This document shows, in pieces, positions 1 through 6,004 of a DNA stretch of 24,464 nucleotides. Source of the DNA: a virus. The stretch lies in IMG/VR virus record IMGVR_UViG_3300025141_000718, positions 1-24,464 of that record; one strand, 5' to 3'. Within the stretch, counting starts at the first letter, position 1. Each line of letters begins with the position of its first letter. The translations under genes were made by a program, and so were the position numbers. The notes beneath the pieces are model-generated. The model ran no database searches. It worked only from the letters and a program-made list of their open reading frames with translations, and had not been told where the DNA came from.

Positions 1-1
1 T

Positions 2-514
2 CAAGTTGAGGCTGCTAACGCTCTAGGTATCCCCGTCGAGGTAATCCAAACGATAGAGGCAGTAGAGTCGGGTGGCAGGGCATCAGCGATTCGATTTGAA
101 CCACATTTATTCCTTAGGCATCGACCGTCCCTCTCCCTAGACATCCCCTTCACCAAGGGACCTAGAGGATTCTCTGTGACACGCTCAGAGACTGACCAGT
201 CTGCCTTTGAGCACGCCTTTGAGCTAGACCCTGACGCTGCCGTTAAGTCCACGTCCTGGGGCTTGTATCAAGTCCTGGGCAGTCACTTGATTAGGGCGTA
301 TGGGGATGCTCAGCTTGGGGTGGATAGCTTCTACGCCGACCCATTGGACGCAAGCTACAAACTTTTAGTCAGTTGGTTCAAAGGCAACCGTCCCGCATTG
401 GCTGCTGCTCGCGAAAAGAACTGGGCTGAGCTCGCGAAACGCTATAACGGCTCGGGCAACGTGGCGGCATACTCTGCTGCTATGGTTCGCGAGTATGCGA
501 AGGTGACAGCGTGA
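2..514 (+). CDS. N-acetylmuramidase endolysin, 5' partial
   Basis: The frame is open to the left edge, so the N-terminus lies outside the window; 170 residues are visible. The visible part matches the phage N-acetylmuramidase domain family (DUF3380/PF11860): an ESGG motif (presumed catalytic Glu) about 22 residues in, then AIRFEPHLFLR, then STSWGLYQVLG, the family's WGxxQV/MG signature. Any peptidoglycan-binding module would be upstream. The family cleaves the glycan backbone of peptidoglycan for host lysis. The GTG at 176 is internal, because conserved motifs lie upstream of it in frame. The stop overlaps the next GTG by 4 nt. Downstream membrane proteins fit a lysis cluster. Confidence 0.85.
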   Translation, partial: QVEAANALGIPVEVIQTIEAVESGGRASAIRFEPHLFLRHRPSLSLDIPFTKGPRGFSVTRSETDQSAFEHAFELDPDAAVKSTSWGLYQVLGSHLIRAYGDAQLGVDSFYADPLDASYKLLVSWFKGNRPALAAAREKNWAELAKRYNGSGNVAAYSAAMVREYAKVTA

Positions 515-723
515 GCCTCCCAGACAAAGAGGCTGTGCTGCTTGTCCTAGCTGCCCTGCTTGGGGCGGTTGTCTTGAGCTTCATCAACCGGGGTAGCTTG
601 ACCTACCTCCCGCCTACCCCACCAGAGAGCTTGTATCAGGGTGCCCCACTCGGCTACCGTGAGCTTCCGTTGGAAAGCTATGAAGGAGACGACGATGATT
701 CCAGTCAAACTACAGAGCCGTAA
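511..723 (+). CDS. Small single-pass membrane protein of the lysis cluster
   Basis: This 70-residue protein starts at a GTG that overlaps the endolysin stop (GTGA), suggesting translational coupling. Residues 7-26 form one hydrophobic segment (AVLLVLAALLGAVVLSF), followed by a proline-rich stretch and an acidic tail with four consecutive Asp. There is no lipobox. It could be a spanin-like or accessory lysis protein by position and topology, but no family was recognised. Its end overlaps the start of the holin candidate. Confidence 0.6.
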   Translation: MSLPDKEAVLLVLAALLGAVVLSFINRGSLTYLPPTPPESLYQGAPLGYRELPLESYEGDDDDSSQTTEP

Positions 724-937
724 GCTCGCCATGGCCCTCGCTGGGCTATTGCTCCCCGTCCTGGCTGCTTGGCTTACGGACGAGATCGACGTGGAGAAGG
801 CTGTGTCTATGAGCATGGCCGCTTGCGTGGCTTACCTCGCGTCTCAGGGGTATGTAGACGGCAAGCGAGTCGAGGGGATCATAGAGCCTGTGCTCGATGC
901 GCTGGAGGGGCAGGACGATGTCGACGCCACGGAGTAG
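695..937 (+). CDS. Putative holin (two transmembrane segments)
   Basis: This 80-residue protein has two hydrophobic stretches, about residues 12-27 (AMALAGLLLPVLAAWLT) and 37-50 (MSMAACVAYLASQGYV), then a charged tail. That is the size and topology of class II holins, which permeabilise the inner membrane so the endolysin can reach the wall. The ATG at 695 is preferred because GAAGGAGA at 682-689 is a good SD, while the longer frame from 641 has none. The holin call rests on topology and adjacency to the endolysin rather than a sequence signature. Confidence 0.55.
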   Translation: MIPVKLQSRKLAMALAGLLLPVLAAWLTDEIDVEKAVSMSMAACVAYLASQGYVDGKRVEGIIEPVLDALEGQDDVDATE

Positions 938-1334
938 ACGGCTAGCTAAGGAGAAGCAGGCGGCGGGGCTTATAGAGGCCCACCATAGCGAGCTCGAGAC
1001 TCTTCTCATTCAGGTGACCAATGATATTGGTTCTGACCTCCTGGGCCTCAACGCCTTCCAGAGGGACTCGCGGATCGCGGCTGAGATGGCCTTCAGGCTA
1101 GACCAGGCCGTGGAATTTCCCTCTCCTTTGATGGAGGCAGCGGACTGGTTTATATTTTACCTAGCTAGCCTGGCAGTCATCGGTGTCGTAAGGGCGGTCG
1201 AGCGGTCCATGAAGAGGAAGAAGGAGACTGCCGAGAAGCTCAAGCGTAGACTTGATGAGCGTGGTCCCCGGATGGCTAAGGCTGCGAAGCGTAGAATCGA
1301 ACGACGAATCGCCAGACTCGAGAAGGCCACGTAG
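918..1334 (+). CDS. Basic membrane-associated protein of unknown function
   Basis: This 138-residue protein starts at ATG 918 with a GGAGGGG SD at 903-909; it overlaps the holin candidate by 20 nt. A central hydrophobic segment (WFIFYLASLAVIGVV, about residues 75-90) is followed by a strongly basic helical tail rich in Lys/Arg, including RSMKRKKETAEKLKRRLDE. The topology suggests a membrane anchor with a cytoplasmic or DNA-facing basic tail. I do not recognise the family. Position places it between lysis and virion-like genes. Confidence 0.6.
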   Translation: MSTPRSRRLAKEKQAAGLIEAHHSELETLLIQVTNDIGSDLLGLNAFQRDSRIAAEMAFRLDQAVEFPSPLMEAADWFIFYLASLAVIGVVRAVERSMKRKKETAEKLKRRLDERGPRMAKAAKRRIERRIARLEKAT

Positions 1335-1352
1335 AATCATCTGGGAGTGAGT

Positions 1353-1484
1353 ATGGTAATCAAGTACAAGAAGACCACGCCCAAGTCCGCTTACGGGCCA
1401 AAGAAAAACGTGAAGAAGAAAAAGAAGGTCAGTCGGCGCGGTCGTCGCCCGGCCCCCTCTTCCAGCAGAACTCGGAGTAGGTAA
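1353..1484 (+). CDS. Very basic 43-residue protein
   Basis: A short frame coding for 43 residues, about 19 of them Lys or Arg, with blocks KKNVKKKKKV and RRGRRP and no acidic residue. It is preceded by GGGAGTGAGT (SD-like) and its TAA overlaps the ATG of the next gene (TAATG). Composition resembles condensing or virion-packaged DNA-binding peptides such as the small basic minor proteins of some phages. Function is inferred from composition alone. The coupling to a downstream structural-type gene supports it being translated. Confidence 0.6.
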   Translation: MVIKYKKTTPKSAYGPKKNVKKKKKVSRRGRRPAPSSSRTRSR

Positions 1485-1870
1485 TGGCAACAGTCAGTAC
1501 AGCACAACAGGGAAGTCCAATTGGAACAGCCCTGTTCACGGTTACGGAGACATCTACGGATGCCACTGAGGTCAACCTAGACACTGGCGCAACGGGAGGG
1601 GCTGGGCTCTTGCTCGTTGAGATCGACAACACCGCGAGCTCGGTCGCCTCGTACTTGAACCTGTACGACGTTGCTGGCGGTGGATCGGTCACTCCGGGCA
1701 CCACCAACGAGGACTTCGTGTTCATGGCCCCGGCGTCCTCTCGGATCACCTACGCCTGCCCAGAGGGCGCGCACTACGGAGCTGGCCTCTGGGCCGCGAT
1801 TGTTTCGTCTCCGGGAGCGGCGACAGGCCCCAGCGCGACAGTCAGCGCATACATCCTCATCGACACCTAG
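1484..1870 (+). CDS. Probable virion protein, paralogue A
   Basis: This 128-residue protein is rich in Ser, Thr, Gly, Ala and Val with no transmembrane segment, typical of a small beta-sandwich virion protein. It shares a clear alignment with the next gene: VEIDNTASSVASYLNLYD here matches VDLDNSATGAVSYFKMYD there, followed by a similarly spaced aromatic-containing block. Start ATG overlaps the stop of the basic 43-residue gene. It could be a head-decoration, fibre or tail protein; no named family was recognised. Confidence 0.65.
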   Translation: MATVSTAQQGSPIGTALFTVTETSTDATEVNLDTGATGGAGLLLVEIDNTASSVASYLNLYDVAGGGSVTPGTTNEDFVFMAPASSRITYACPEGAHYGAGLWAAIVSSPGAATGPSATVSAYILIDT

Positions 1871-1879
1871 GGAGAAGAT

Positions 1880-2251
1880 ATGGCTATTGCAGTAAAGAGT
1901 TCCGGCGTAACAAGCCCATTCTCTGTCCGTGGAATTGAGGTCACAGACCTCGAGAATACTGGGCTCAACGACTTCTTGAGTTCCTCGACCACGATCTACA
2001 CCGTGGACCTGGACAACTCGGCAACCGGCGCGGTCTCGTACTTCAAGATGTACGACAGCGCCTCTCCGACGTATGGCACGACGGACCCGGTGTTCATGAT
2101 TGCGGTTAGGGCCTCAACTCGACAGGTCTGGTCAATCGCCCAGGGCCTCAGCCTGGCAAGCGGGATGTCGGTGATGGCTTGTAATGCCGCTGGGCCCCTT
2201 AGCGGTAGTTCTCCCGGAAGCAACTTCAACTGCAGTCTAGTTGTCTCCTAG
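1880..2251 (+). CDS. Probable virion protein, paralogue B
   Basis: This 123-residue protein is a tandem divergent copy of the preceding gene, with the same VDLDN...SYFKMYD core and a similar beta-rich composition. An SD (GGGAGAAG) lies 8-15 nt upstream of the ATG. It is the last gene of the plus-strand block: its TAG shares a palindromic CTAG with the TAG of the convergent minus-strand gene. A structural role is inferred from composition, duplication and position. Confidence 0.65.
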   Translation: MAIAVKSSGVTSPFSVRGIEVTDLENTGLNDFLSSSTTIYTVDLDNSATGAVSYFKMYDSASPTYGTTDPVFMIAVRASTRQVWSIAQGLSLASGMSVMACNAAGPLSGSSPGSNFNCSLVVS

Positions 2252-2463
2252 GCTCTGCCGACCTCCAGTAGTTGGGAGGACAGGAGGAGCCTAGATAACT
2301 CCTCGACCACCTCGTCCTCCGAGTCGAGTTCGTCCCACTCGATCTCCTGATTGTTGACTGCCCTGACGGGGTCGAGCATCAGGCGCTTCCAGGCCTGGTC
2401 AAAGGCCTCGTCCTCGTCGCCGCCAAACCCAACGACGGGGAACCTGAAGCAGTACATCTTCAT
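2248..2463 (-). CDS. Small acidic hypothetical protein
   Basis: This 71-residue protein has an N-terminus MKMYCFRFPVVGFGGDEDEAFDQAW and a very acidic middle (EIEWDELDSEDEVVEELSRL). The ATG overlaps the upstream TGA (ATGA). It is the last gene of the leftward recombination operon. The opening resembles small phage proteins that begin with a beta-strand and a 'DEDEAFD.A' helix; the protein at 19696-20043 in this window carries a comparable DDEDEAFDEAFD segment. Function unknown. Confidence 0.6.
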   Translation of the reverse strand: MKMYCFRFPVVGFGGDEDEAFDQAWKRLMLDPVRAVNNQEIEWDELDSEDEVVEELSRLLLSSQLLEVGRA

Positions 2464-2696
2464 TGGCTCAGCGCCCTTCTTGAATTGATCGCGTCGTCGA
2501 TCACAACGAAGCAGTCGATGCAGCAGACTTGGTATCTTACCTCAAGGGTTAGGCCCCCCTTCCACTTCCTCGGTAGGAGTTGAGCTGGGACACAGTAACT
2601 GGACCCGATAGGCTCACTGCACAACTCGCAGTCCCCTTCGGCTAGGTTGGTGATTAGTTTTGCGGCCTTGCGGACGTCGTGTAGCCCGCGGATCAC
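2460..2696 (-). CDS. Cys-pair small protein, possible zinc binder
   Basis: This 78-residue protein carries CELC at about residues 23-26 and CCIDC at about 58-62, a spacing compatible with one treble-clef or zinc-ribbon site. The N-terminal 20 residues are a basic/hydrophobic helix. ATGA-type overlaps join it to its downstream neighbour and, by 4 nt, to the gene upstream. It belongs to the leftward recombination operon. No family recognised; zinc binding is inferred from the Cys spacing. Confidence 0.6.
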   Translation of the reverse strand: MIRGLHDVRKAAKLITNLAEGDCELCSEPIGSSYCVPAQLLPRKWKGGLTLEVRYQVCCIDCFVVIDDAINSRRALSQ

Positions 2697-2896
2697 CGGG
2701 CCTCCTCCAGTCTATTCATGATGGCCCGAACCCGCCTTGGGGTGTGGAGCCACCTCCGGTATCCGGGGTCGACCTGGGCTCGGGTGAGTTGTTCGATGGC
2801 CGAGTCTATCCTTTCTCGCTCCTCAGGGGCCAGTCTCTGGGTCCTGAGGAGGGTGAGGATGGCCAGGGTCTGTTTAATACTTATCAAACCATTCAT
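2693..2896 (-). CDS. Small helical hypothetical protein
   Basis: This 67-residue protein is predicted almost all helical (ISIKQTLAILTLLRTQRL, then ERERIDSAIEQLTRAQ), ending in a basic segment WLHTPRRVRAIMNRLEEAR. Charged and amphipathic, no Cys, no membrane segment. The ATG overlaps the stop of the RuvC-like gene by 4 nt, so it is translationally coupled to it. It may be an accessory factor of the recombination genes; nothing more specific can be supported. Confidence 0.55.
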   Translation of the reverse strand: MNGLISIKQTLAILTLLRTQRLAPEERERIDSAIEQLTRAQVDPGYRRWLHTPRRVRAIMNRLEEAR

Positions 2897-3417
2897 GGCT
2901 CACTCCTTCCAAGTGTCCTTCTGCAGTACTCTGCGATATTGCAGGCGTCTGCCAGCCCGTCGTCTGGTTTTGTCTTACGGCCTGGCGTGAGATCCAAAGC
3001 AGGAACGAGCCGTTTGCATGCGGCGATGCTCCTTGGCTTAGGGTCACCGGACCCCGGGCACACTTCGGACTGCCATCGCTTAGGCTGGACGATGTCGTAT
3101 CGACATCCCAACCCGGACAGCCACCCGTCCAGTCGTCCCCAGTTCTTTCCCATGGTGATGGCTGAGCTCGCTCCCATCTTAGGAGCTGGGCGACTCCCGA
3201 GAGCCTCGACAACAGCGCTGATGCTGTCTGACGAGCAGCCTTCATCCCAACACGCGCTCTCGAGCCAGTCACTTAACGCCCTCAGGTCTAGGTCCTTCCC
3301 CGTGTGGGGGAGTTTAGTGGATGAGACAAGCGAGCCGTCCCCCCGAAGGAGGACGGCCGCACCTTGTTTCCCTGGGTCCATGCCCAGATACAGTTTAGAA
3401 GGGGATGTTGTCGTCAT
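2893..3417 (-). CDS. RuvC-like Holliday junction resolvase
   Basis: This 174-residue protein has the RNase H-fold resolvase signatures: LYLGMDPGKQGAAVLL (first catalytic Asp, residue 14), AVVEALG (Glu 71), and KPDDGLADACNIAEY near the C-terminus (Asp 152, 153 and 157). Known RuvC-type enzymes cleave four-way junctions made during recombination or replication. A frame extends up to 3462, but ATG 3417 places the first beta-strand at the usual distance from the N-terminus. The gene overlaps the SSB-like gene by 23 nt and lies in an operon with Sak4- and Cas4-like genes. Confidence 0.8.
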   Translation of the reverse strand: MTTTSPSKLYLGMDPGKQGAAVLLRGDGSLVSSTKLPHTGKDLDLRALSDWLESACWDEGCSSDSISAVVEALGSRPAPKMGASSAITMGKNWGRLDGWLSGLGCRYDIVQPKRWQSEVCPGSGDPKPRSIAACKRLVPALDLTPGRKTKPDDGLADACNIAEYCRRTLGRSEP

Positions 3418-3895
3418 CGGCCAACTCGGCGGGGGCTGGGGCACCGCTGAACTCGTCATCAACTACTTGGTTGAAGTAGAAGTTCGGGTACCCGGTTGCC
3501 GAGGTCTTCTGGCGCATCCGTATGTTCTTTCCAATGAGGGCCGAAACCACGGTGCCGACCTTGTTGGCCGAACTGTTGTAGACCGCCTCTACGGGGGGCA
3601 TTTCACCGAGGACAAGCATCAGGTCTTCGGCCAAGATCTTCAGCCCAATCTCCGAGGCCCTCTGGTACTTCTCGATGTACTTCCCCTTGCAGAGACCGTC
3701 AACAACCTCGAGGCCCCACTTGTAGCGCTCTGGGTTTGGTCTCCCGTCATCGTAAGACCAGTAGTCGAAGGACACGACTTGAACGGTGTATTCCCCGTCC
3801 TGGAGCTCGTCACGCTCCCGCCTTACGTTATTAGATTTTCCGCCGGCTCCCCGGCTTGTCGGTGTGATCTCGCTCCACATGTCAGTAATACTCAT
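3395..3895 (-). CDS. DUF669-like protein, probable single-strand-binding analogue
   Basis: This 166-residue protein resembles DUF669 phage proteins, usually encoded beside a Sak4-type ATPase: DGEYTVQVVSFDY near the N-terminus, then a compact beta-rich domain. The C-terminus is ELADDDNIPF, an acidic tail ending in an Asp-rich block plus IPF, as in bacterial SSB tails that recruit partner proteins. This suggests single-strand coating with host or phage partner docking during annealing or replication. The ATG overlaps the ATPase stop (ATGA), with GGAG 8 nt upstream. The DUF assignment is from memory of the family. Confidence 0.75.
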   Translation of the reverse strand: MSITDMWSEITPTSRGAGGKSNNVRRERDELQDGEYTVQVVSFDYWSYDDGRPNPERYKWGLEVVDGLCKGKYIEKYQRASEIGLKILAEDLMLVLGEMPPVEAVYNSSANKVGTVVSALIGKNIRMRQKTSATGYPNFYFNQVVDDEFSGAPAPAELADDDNIPF

Positions 3896-4635
3896 TCTTC
3901 AGTCTCCTTAGTTGGCGGCCCAAAGGCCTTCTTAAATGCGGCCTCCAGGGCCTCATACTTCAGTTCTAGTAGGTCGGGCATTGGCTTTCCGAGCTCTCCT
4001 CTGGAGCCACACTCAACCTGAACCTTTCCGTCCCGGTGAGGGGCCGTGCGAAGAAGGCGGTTGCCATCCTCGTCCATCTCCGCTCGGAAGATGAAGTCAA
4101 CCGCCCCGTGAAGCACCTTCCTGGCGCTGCCCGGGAGGGCTGAGGTCACAAGCACCTCACCACTTCTCTTCCCTTGGTCGTCCACCTCAATCTCGCGCCG
4201 TTCATGGCTAACGAAGATGACCGACATCCCAAGCCCACGAATGTGGGAAATGACGTTGGTCAGCTTTCTTCTGGCGAGCTTATAGCCCTTTCCGTAGCCA
4301 CCATCGCCAAGGTCATCCCATCCGTTGCTCCGACAAACCTCGTCCACAAGGAACTCGTAGAGGTTGTCGACGGTGTCGATGACAAGGGTCTCCCACTGGT
4401 GCTTTCCCTGGTTGGCCTTCAATTGCTTGATGACGTTGCGGAAGTCCGTCCAGTTTGTGATCTGCATGTCAGCGGCTTCCATGGCTGCGGTTCCGGGCTC
4501 CGTCGCCAGGAAGAGGGCCATTGGCCAGCCGTTGGCCCATGTTGTTTTTCCAATTTTTGGCGGTCCATAAATCATCCACAGGTAGGACGACAATGTCCTG
4601 TGTGGCTGGTGTCTCTCAGTCGGTATCTCAATCAT
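3892..4635 (-). CDS. Sak4-like RecA-fold recombinase ATPase
   Basis: This 247-residue protein has a Walker A motif GPPKIGKT (residues 24-31) soon after the N-terminus, followed by ATEPG, and a Walker B strand TLVIDTVD (83-90). That layout matches phage Sak4/AAA_24 ATPases, which promote single-strand annealing with an SSB partner. The pairing with a DUF669-like gene directly downstream is characteristic. GGAAGGAG precedes the ATG, which overlaps the nuclease stop. The C-terminal part (HERREIEVDDQGKR...LPGSA) fits the second half of the RecA-like core. Confidence 0.85.
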   Translation of the reverse strand: MIEIPTERHQPHRTLSSYLWMIYGPPKIGKTTWANGWPMALFLATEPGTAAMEAADMQITNWTDFRNVIKQLKANQGKHQWETLVIDTVDNLYEFLVDEVCRSNGWDDLGDGGYGKGYKLARRKLTNVISHIRGLGMSVIFVSHERREIEVDDQGKRSGEVLVTSALPGSARKVLHGAVDFIFRAEMDEDGNRLLRTAPHRDGKVQVECGSRGELGKPMPDLLELKYEALEAAFKKAFGPPTKETEE

Positions 4636-5510
4636 GGAGTAACTCCTTCCATTCTCAGTTCTTGGTGCGGTCTATCGACCGTCTCGTATGCGTCACGGGT
4701 AACTGCCCCGCAACAAAGGTCAAGGAAAGCGCAGCGACCATATCGGCCGACGCAACTTTCCGTGTTTCTGATGGCAAAGCCACCATTCTCAACTGCAAGG
4801 ATTCGCTTGTGGATCTCCCAGGCCTCATGCCTCCAGAGATCCATCTGCTCCTCTGTTCTGGTAACCATTTCATGGTGAAAGTAGAAGTCGGGTCTGTCTA
4901 AATAGTCCTCCTTTATTCGTTCGATGTACTGCTCCGGGGTTTCGTTCTTCCTCTGCTTACTTCCGGGCCACTTGGCCACGGCGTAGAACATGTCTCGGAC
5001 CTTCCTCTTAAGCAACCTAGACGCAGCCTCGAGGTATGCCGAGACTTGGAAGTCGATGTCGAGCCTGTCGACGTAACTGGCGTCGAGCCTTGAGGTCGTC
5101 TTGAACTCGTAGACGGCCGTCGCGTCGAGCCCATCAAGCACCCCAGAGAAGCAGTGCTTTCTCGACGGCCGTCCCGTCCTCGGGTTGATGAGGGGGAGGG
5201 TGAACTGAACCTCTCGCTGCGCCGGCCAGTAACTCCAACGCTCTAAGGCTCCAGACACCAGAGCCTCGGCAACGCCTGCGGTCATGAGGAGCCCATCCTG
5301 GGCCTCTTTCCCGAAGACCCTGTCCTTGAAGGAGAGGATGTAGTCCGAAGCCGCCTTTGGGTCTCGGTGCTCAATCCCCAGGTGGGCGGCCGTCCCTCGC
5401 CTCATCGCCTCCGATTTTCTCTGGGGGCGGAGCAGCTCCACGTACTTGTACTTGTGTAGCCTCGGGCACTTCCCGTAGGTCACTAATTCTGATTGTGTGA
5501 TTGGTCTCAT
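4632..5510 (-). CDS. Cas4/RecB-like PD-(D/E)XK exonuclease with Fe-S cluster
   Basis: This 292-residue protein shows the nuclease core GVLDG (Asp 126), YEFKTT (Glu 135, Lys 137) and QVSAY (Gln 155, Tyr 159). Cys 15 near the N-terminus plus Cys 253, 260 and 266/267 are placed as the four ligands of the Fe-S cluster in Cas4/AddB-type nucleases. It probably makes single-stranded ends for the Sak4-like annealing system. ATG 5510 is chosen over the frame start at 5600 because GGGAAG precedes it and the QSELVTYGKCPR motif begins immediately after. No Cas1/Cas2 or CRISPR is present, so a recombination role is favoured. Confidence 0.85.
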   Translation of the reverse strand: MRPITQSELVTYGKCPRLHKYKYVELLRPQRKSEAMRRGTAAHLGIEHRDPKAASDYILSFKDRVFGKEAQDGLLMTAGVAEALVSGALERWSYWPAQREVQFTLPLINPRTGRPSRKHCFSGVLDGLDATAVYEFKTTSRLDASYVDRLDIDFQVSAYLEAASRLLKRKVRDMFYAVAKWPGSKQRKNETPEQYIERIKEDYLDRPDFYFHHEMVTRTEEQMDLWRHEAWEIHKRILAVENGGFAIRNTESCVGRYGRCAFLDLCCGAVTRDAYETVDRPHQELRMEGVTP

Positions 5511-5628
5511 AGTCTTCCCAGTCAGAGAGCAGGTGCTCTGCTCCGCAGTATTCGCAGGTAAAGGTGCCGTCCAGGTGGACAGGCACCGTATCGTGGTCAC
5601 AAAAGTCGCAAAAAGTGGGGGTCCTCAC
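5371..5628 (-). CDS. Zinc-ribbon protein, first gene of the leftward operon
   Basis: The start is a GTG at 5628 with a very strong SD (GGAAGGAGG) just upstream and a sigma70-type promoter behind it. The first 45 residues hold CDFC...CEYC with a 17-residue gap, a classical zinc ribbon. The frame runs on for 140 nt inside the nuclease gene, where the protein turns low-complexity and basic; that half may be constrained mainly by the overlapping nuclease. A shorter product made by early termination or frameshifting cannot be excluded. Confidence 0.65.
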   Translation of the reverse strand: MRTPTFCDFCDHDTVPVHLDGTFTCEYCGAEHLLSDWEDYETNHTIRISDLREVPEATQVQVRGAAPPPEKIGGDEARDGRPPGD

Positions 5629-5659
5629 TGTGTTCCTCCTTCCTAAGAGGGCCGTTGGA

Positions 5660-5688
5660 ATAATACATTTGCCTATAATTTAAGTCAA
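5660..5688 (-). promoter_or_regulatory. Sigma70-type promoter for the recombination operon
   Basis: On the minus strand TTGACT (5688-5683) and TATTAT (5665-5660) are separated by exactly 17 bp, five of six matches in each box. Transcription would start near 5652, about 24 nt before the GTG of the zinc-ribbon gene. The -35 box sits in GGTTGAC, a half-site also present in the palindromic operator of the other minus-strand promoter at 15486-15503. Confidence 0.75.
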
Positions 5689-5691
5689 CCG

Positions 5692-5720
5692 TTGTCTTAC
5701 ATCTGTCATGTCCCTATAGT
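5692..5720 (+). promoter_or_regulatory. Sigma70-type promoter for the repressor/replication operon
   Basis: TTGTCT (5692-5697) and TATAGT (5715-5720) have a 17-bp spacer, with four and five matches to consensus. Start of transcription is expected near 5727, followed by TGGAGG (SD, 5728-5733) and the regulator's ATG at 5739, so the leader is only about 12 nt. Its -35 box is 3 bp from that of the divergent minus-strand promoter, so one bound protein at CAACCGTTG could control both. Confidence 0.65.
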
Positions 5721-5738
5721 CCCTGTCTGGAGGCCATA

Positions 5739-5987
5739 ATGACAACAATTAAAGTAACTGGAACCGGACTTTTGCGAGGGTGGACCTCTCGCGAAGGCAT
5801 TACAAGACGAGAGGCGGCAGATCGCCTCCAGGTCGGGGTAGCCACCCTAGACTCTTGGCTGCAGGGGAACAGGCGCCCTGGGCTTGCTGCTGCGCGGGTC
5901 ATCGAGGAAGCCACCGGGGGTCTTGTGAAGACCGACGACTGGCTTACCGAGGAGGAACTCGCCACCGTCCGCTCTGCTCGTCCCTGA
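5739..5987 (+). CDS. Cro/CI-like helix-turn-helix regulator
   Basis: This 82-residue protein contains a helix-turn-helix, REGITRREAADRLQVGVATL, followed by DSWLQGNRRPG, the usual recognition helix and exit of Cro/HTH_3 proteins. It is the right size for a Cro or antirepressor-class regulator and is the first gene of the rightward replication operon, directly behind divergent promoters. It likely binds the 5640-5738 control region, possibly also the operator at 15486-15503, which shares a GGTTGAC half-site. Target binding is inference. Confidence 0.75.
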   Translation: MTTIKVTGTGLLRGWTSREGITRREAADRLQVGVATLDSWLQGNRRPGLAAARVIEEATGGLVKTDDWLTEEELATVRSARP

Positions 5988-6004
5988 GTTTTGAGGGGGT
6001 TGGG

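Noticed and set aside
3418-3462. Upstream start (3462) of the RuvC-like gene
   Set aside because: It adds a Pro-rich extension with no SD; ATG 3417 places the catalytic strand at the family-typical position.
2660-4021. A 453-codon plus-strand frame
   Set aside because: It runs antisense to the RuvC-like, DUF669-like and Sak4-like genes, which carry family motifs; no SD and no coherent domain.
4632-5600. Upstream start (5600) of the Cas4-like gene
   Set aside because: The first 30 residues would be antisense-free but Cys/Thr-rich noise overlapping the zinc ribbon; an SD and the conserved N-terminal motif both point to 5510.
5655-5679. Plus-strand promoter TTGGAA/TATAAT
   Set aside because: TATAAT at 5674-5679 is a perfect -10, but the only -35-like TTGGAA leaves a 13-bp spacer; TTGTCT-17-TATAGT just downstream fits better.
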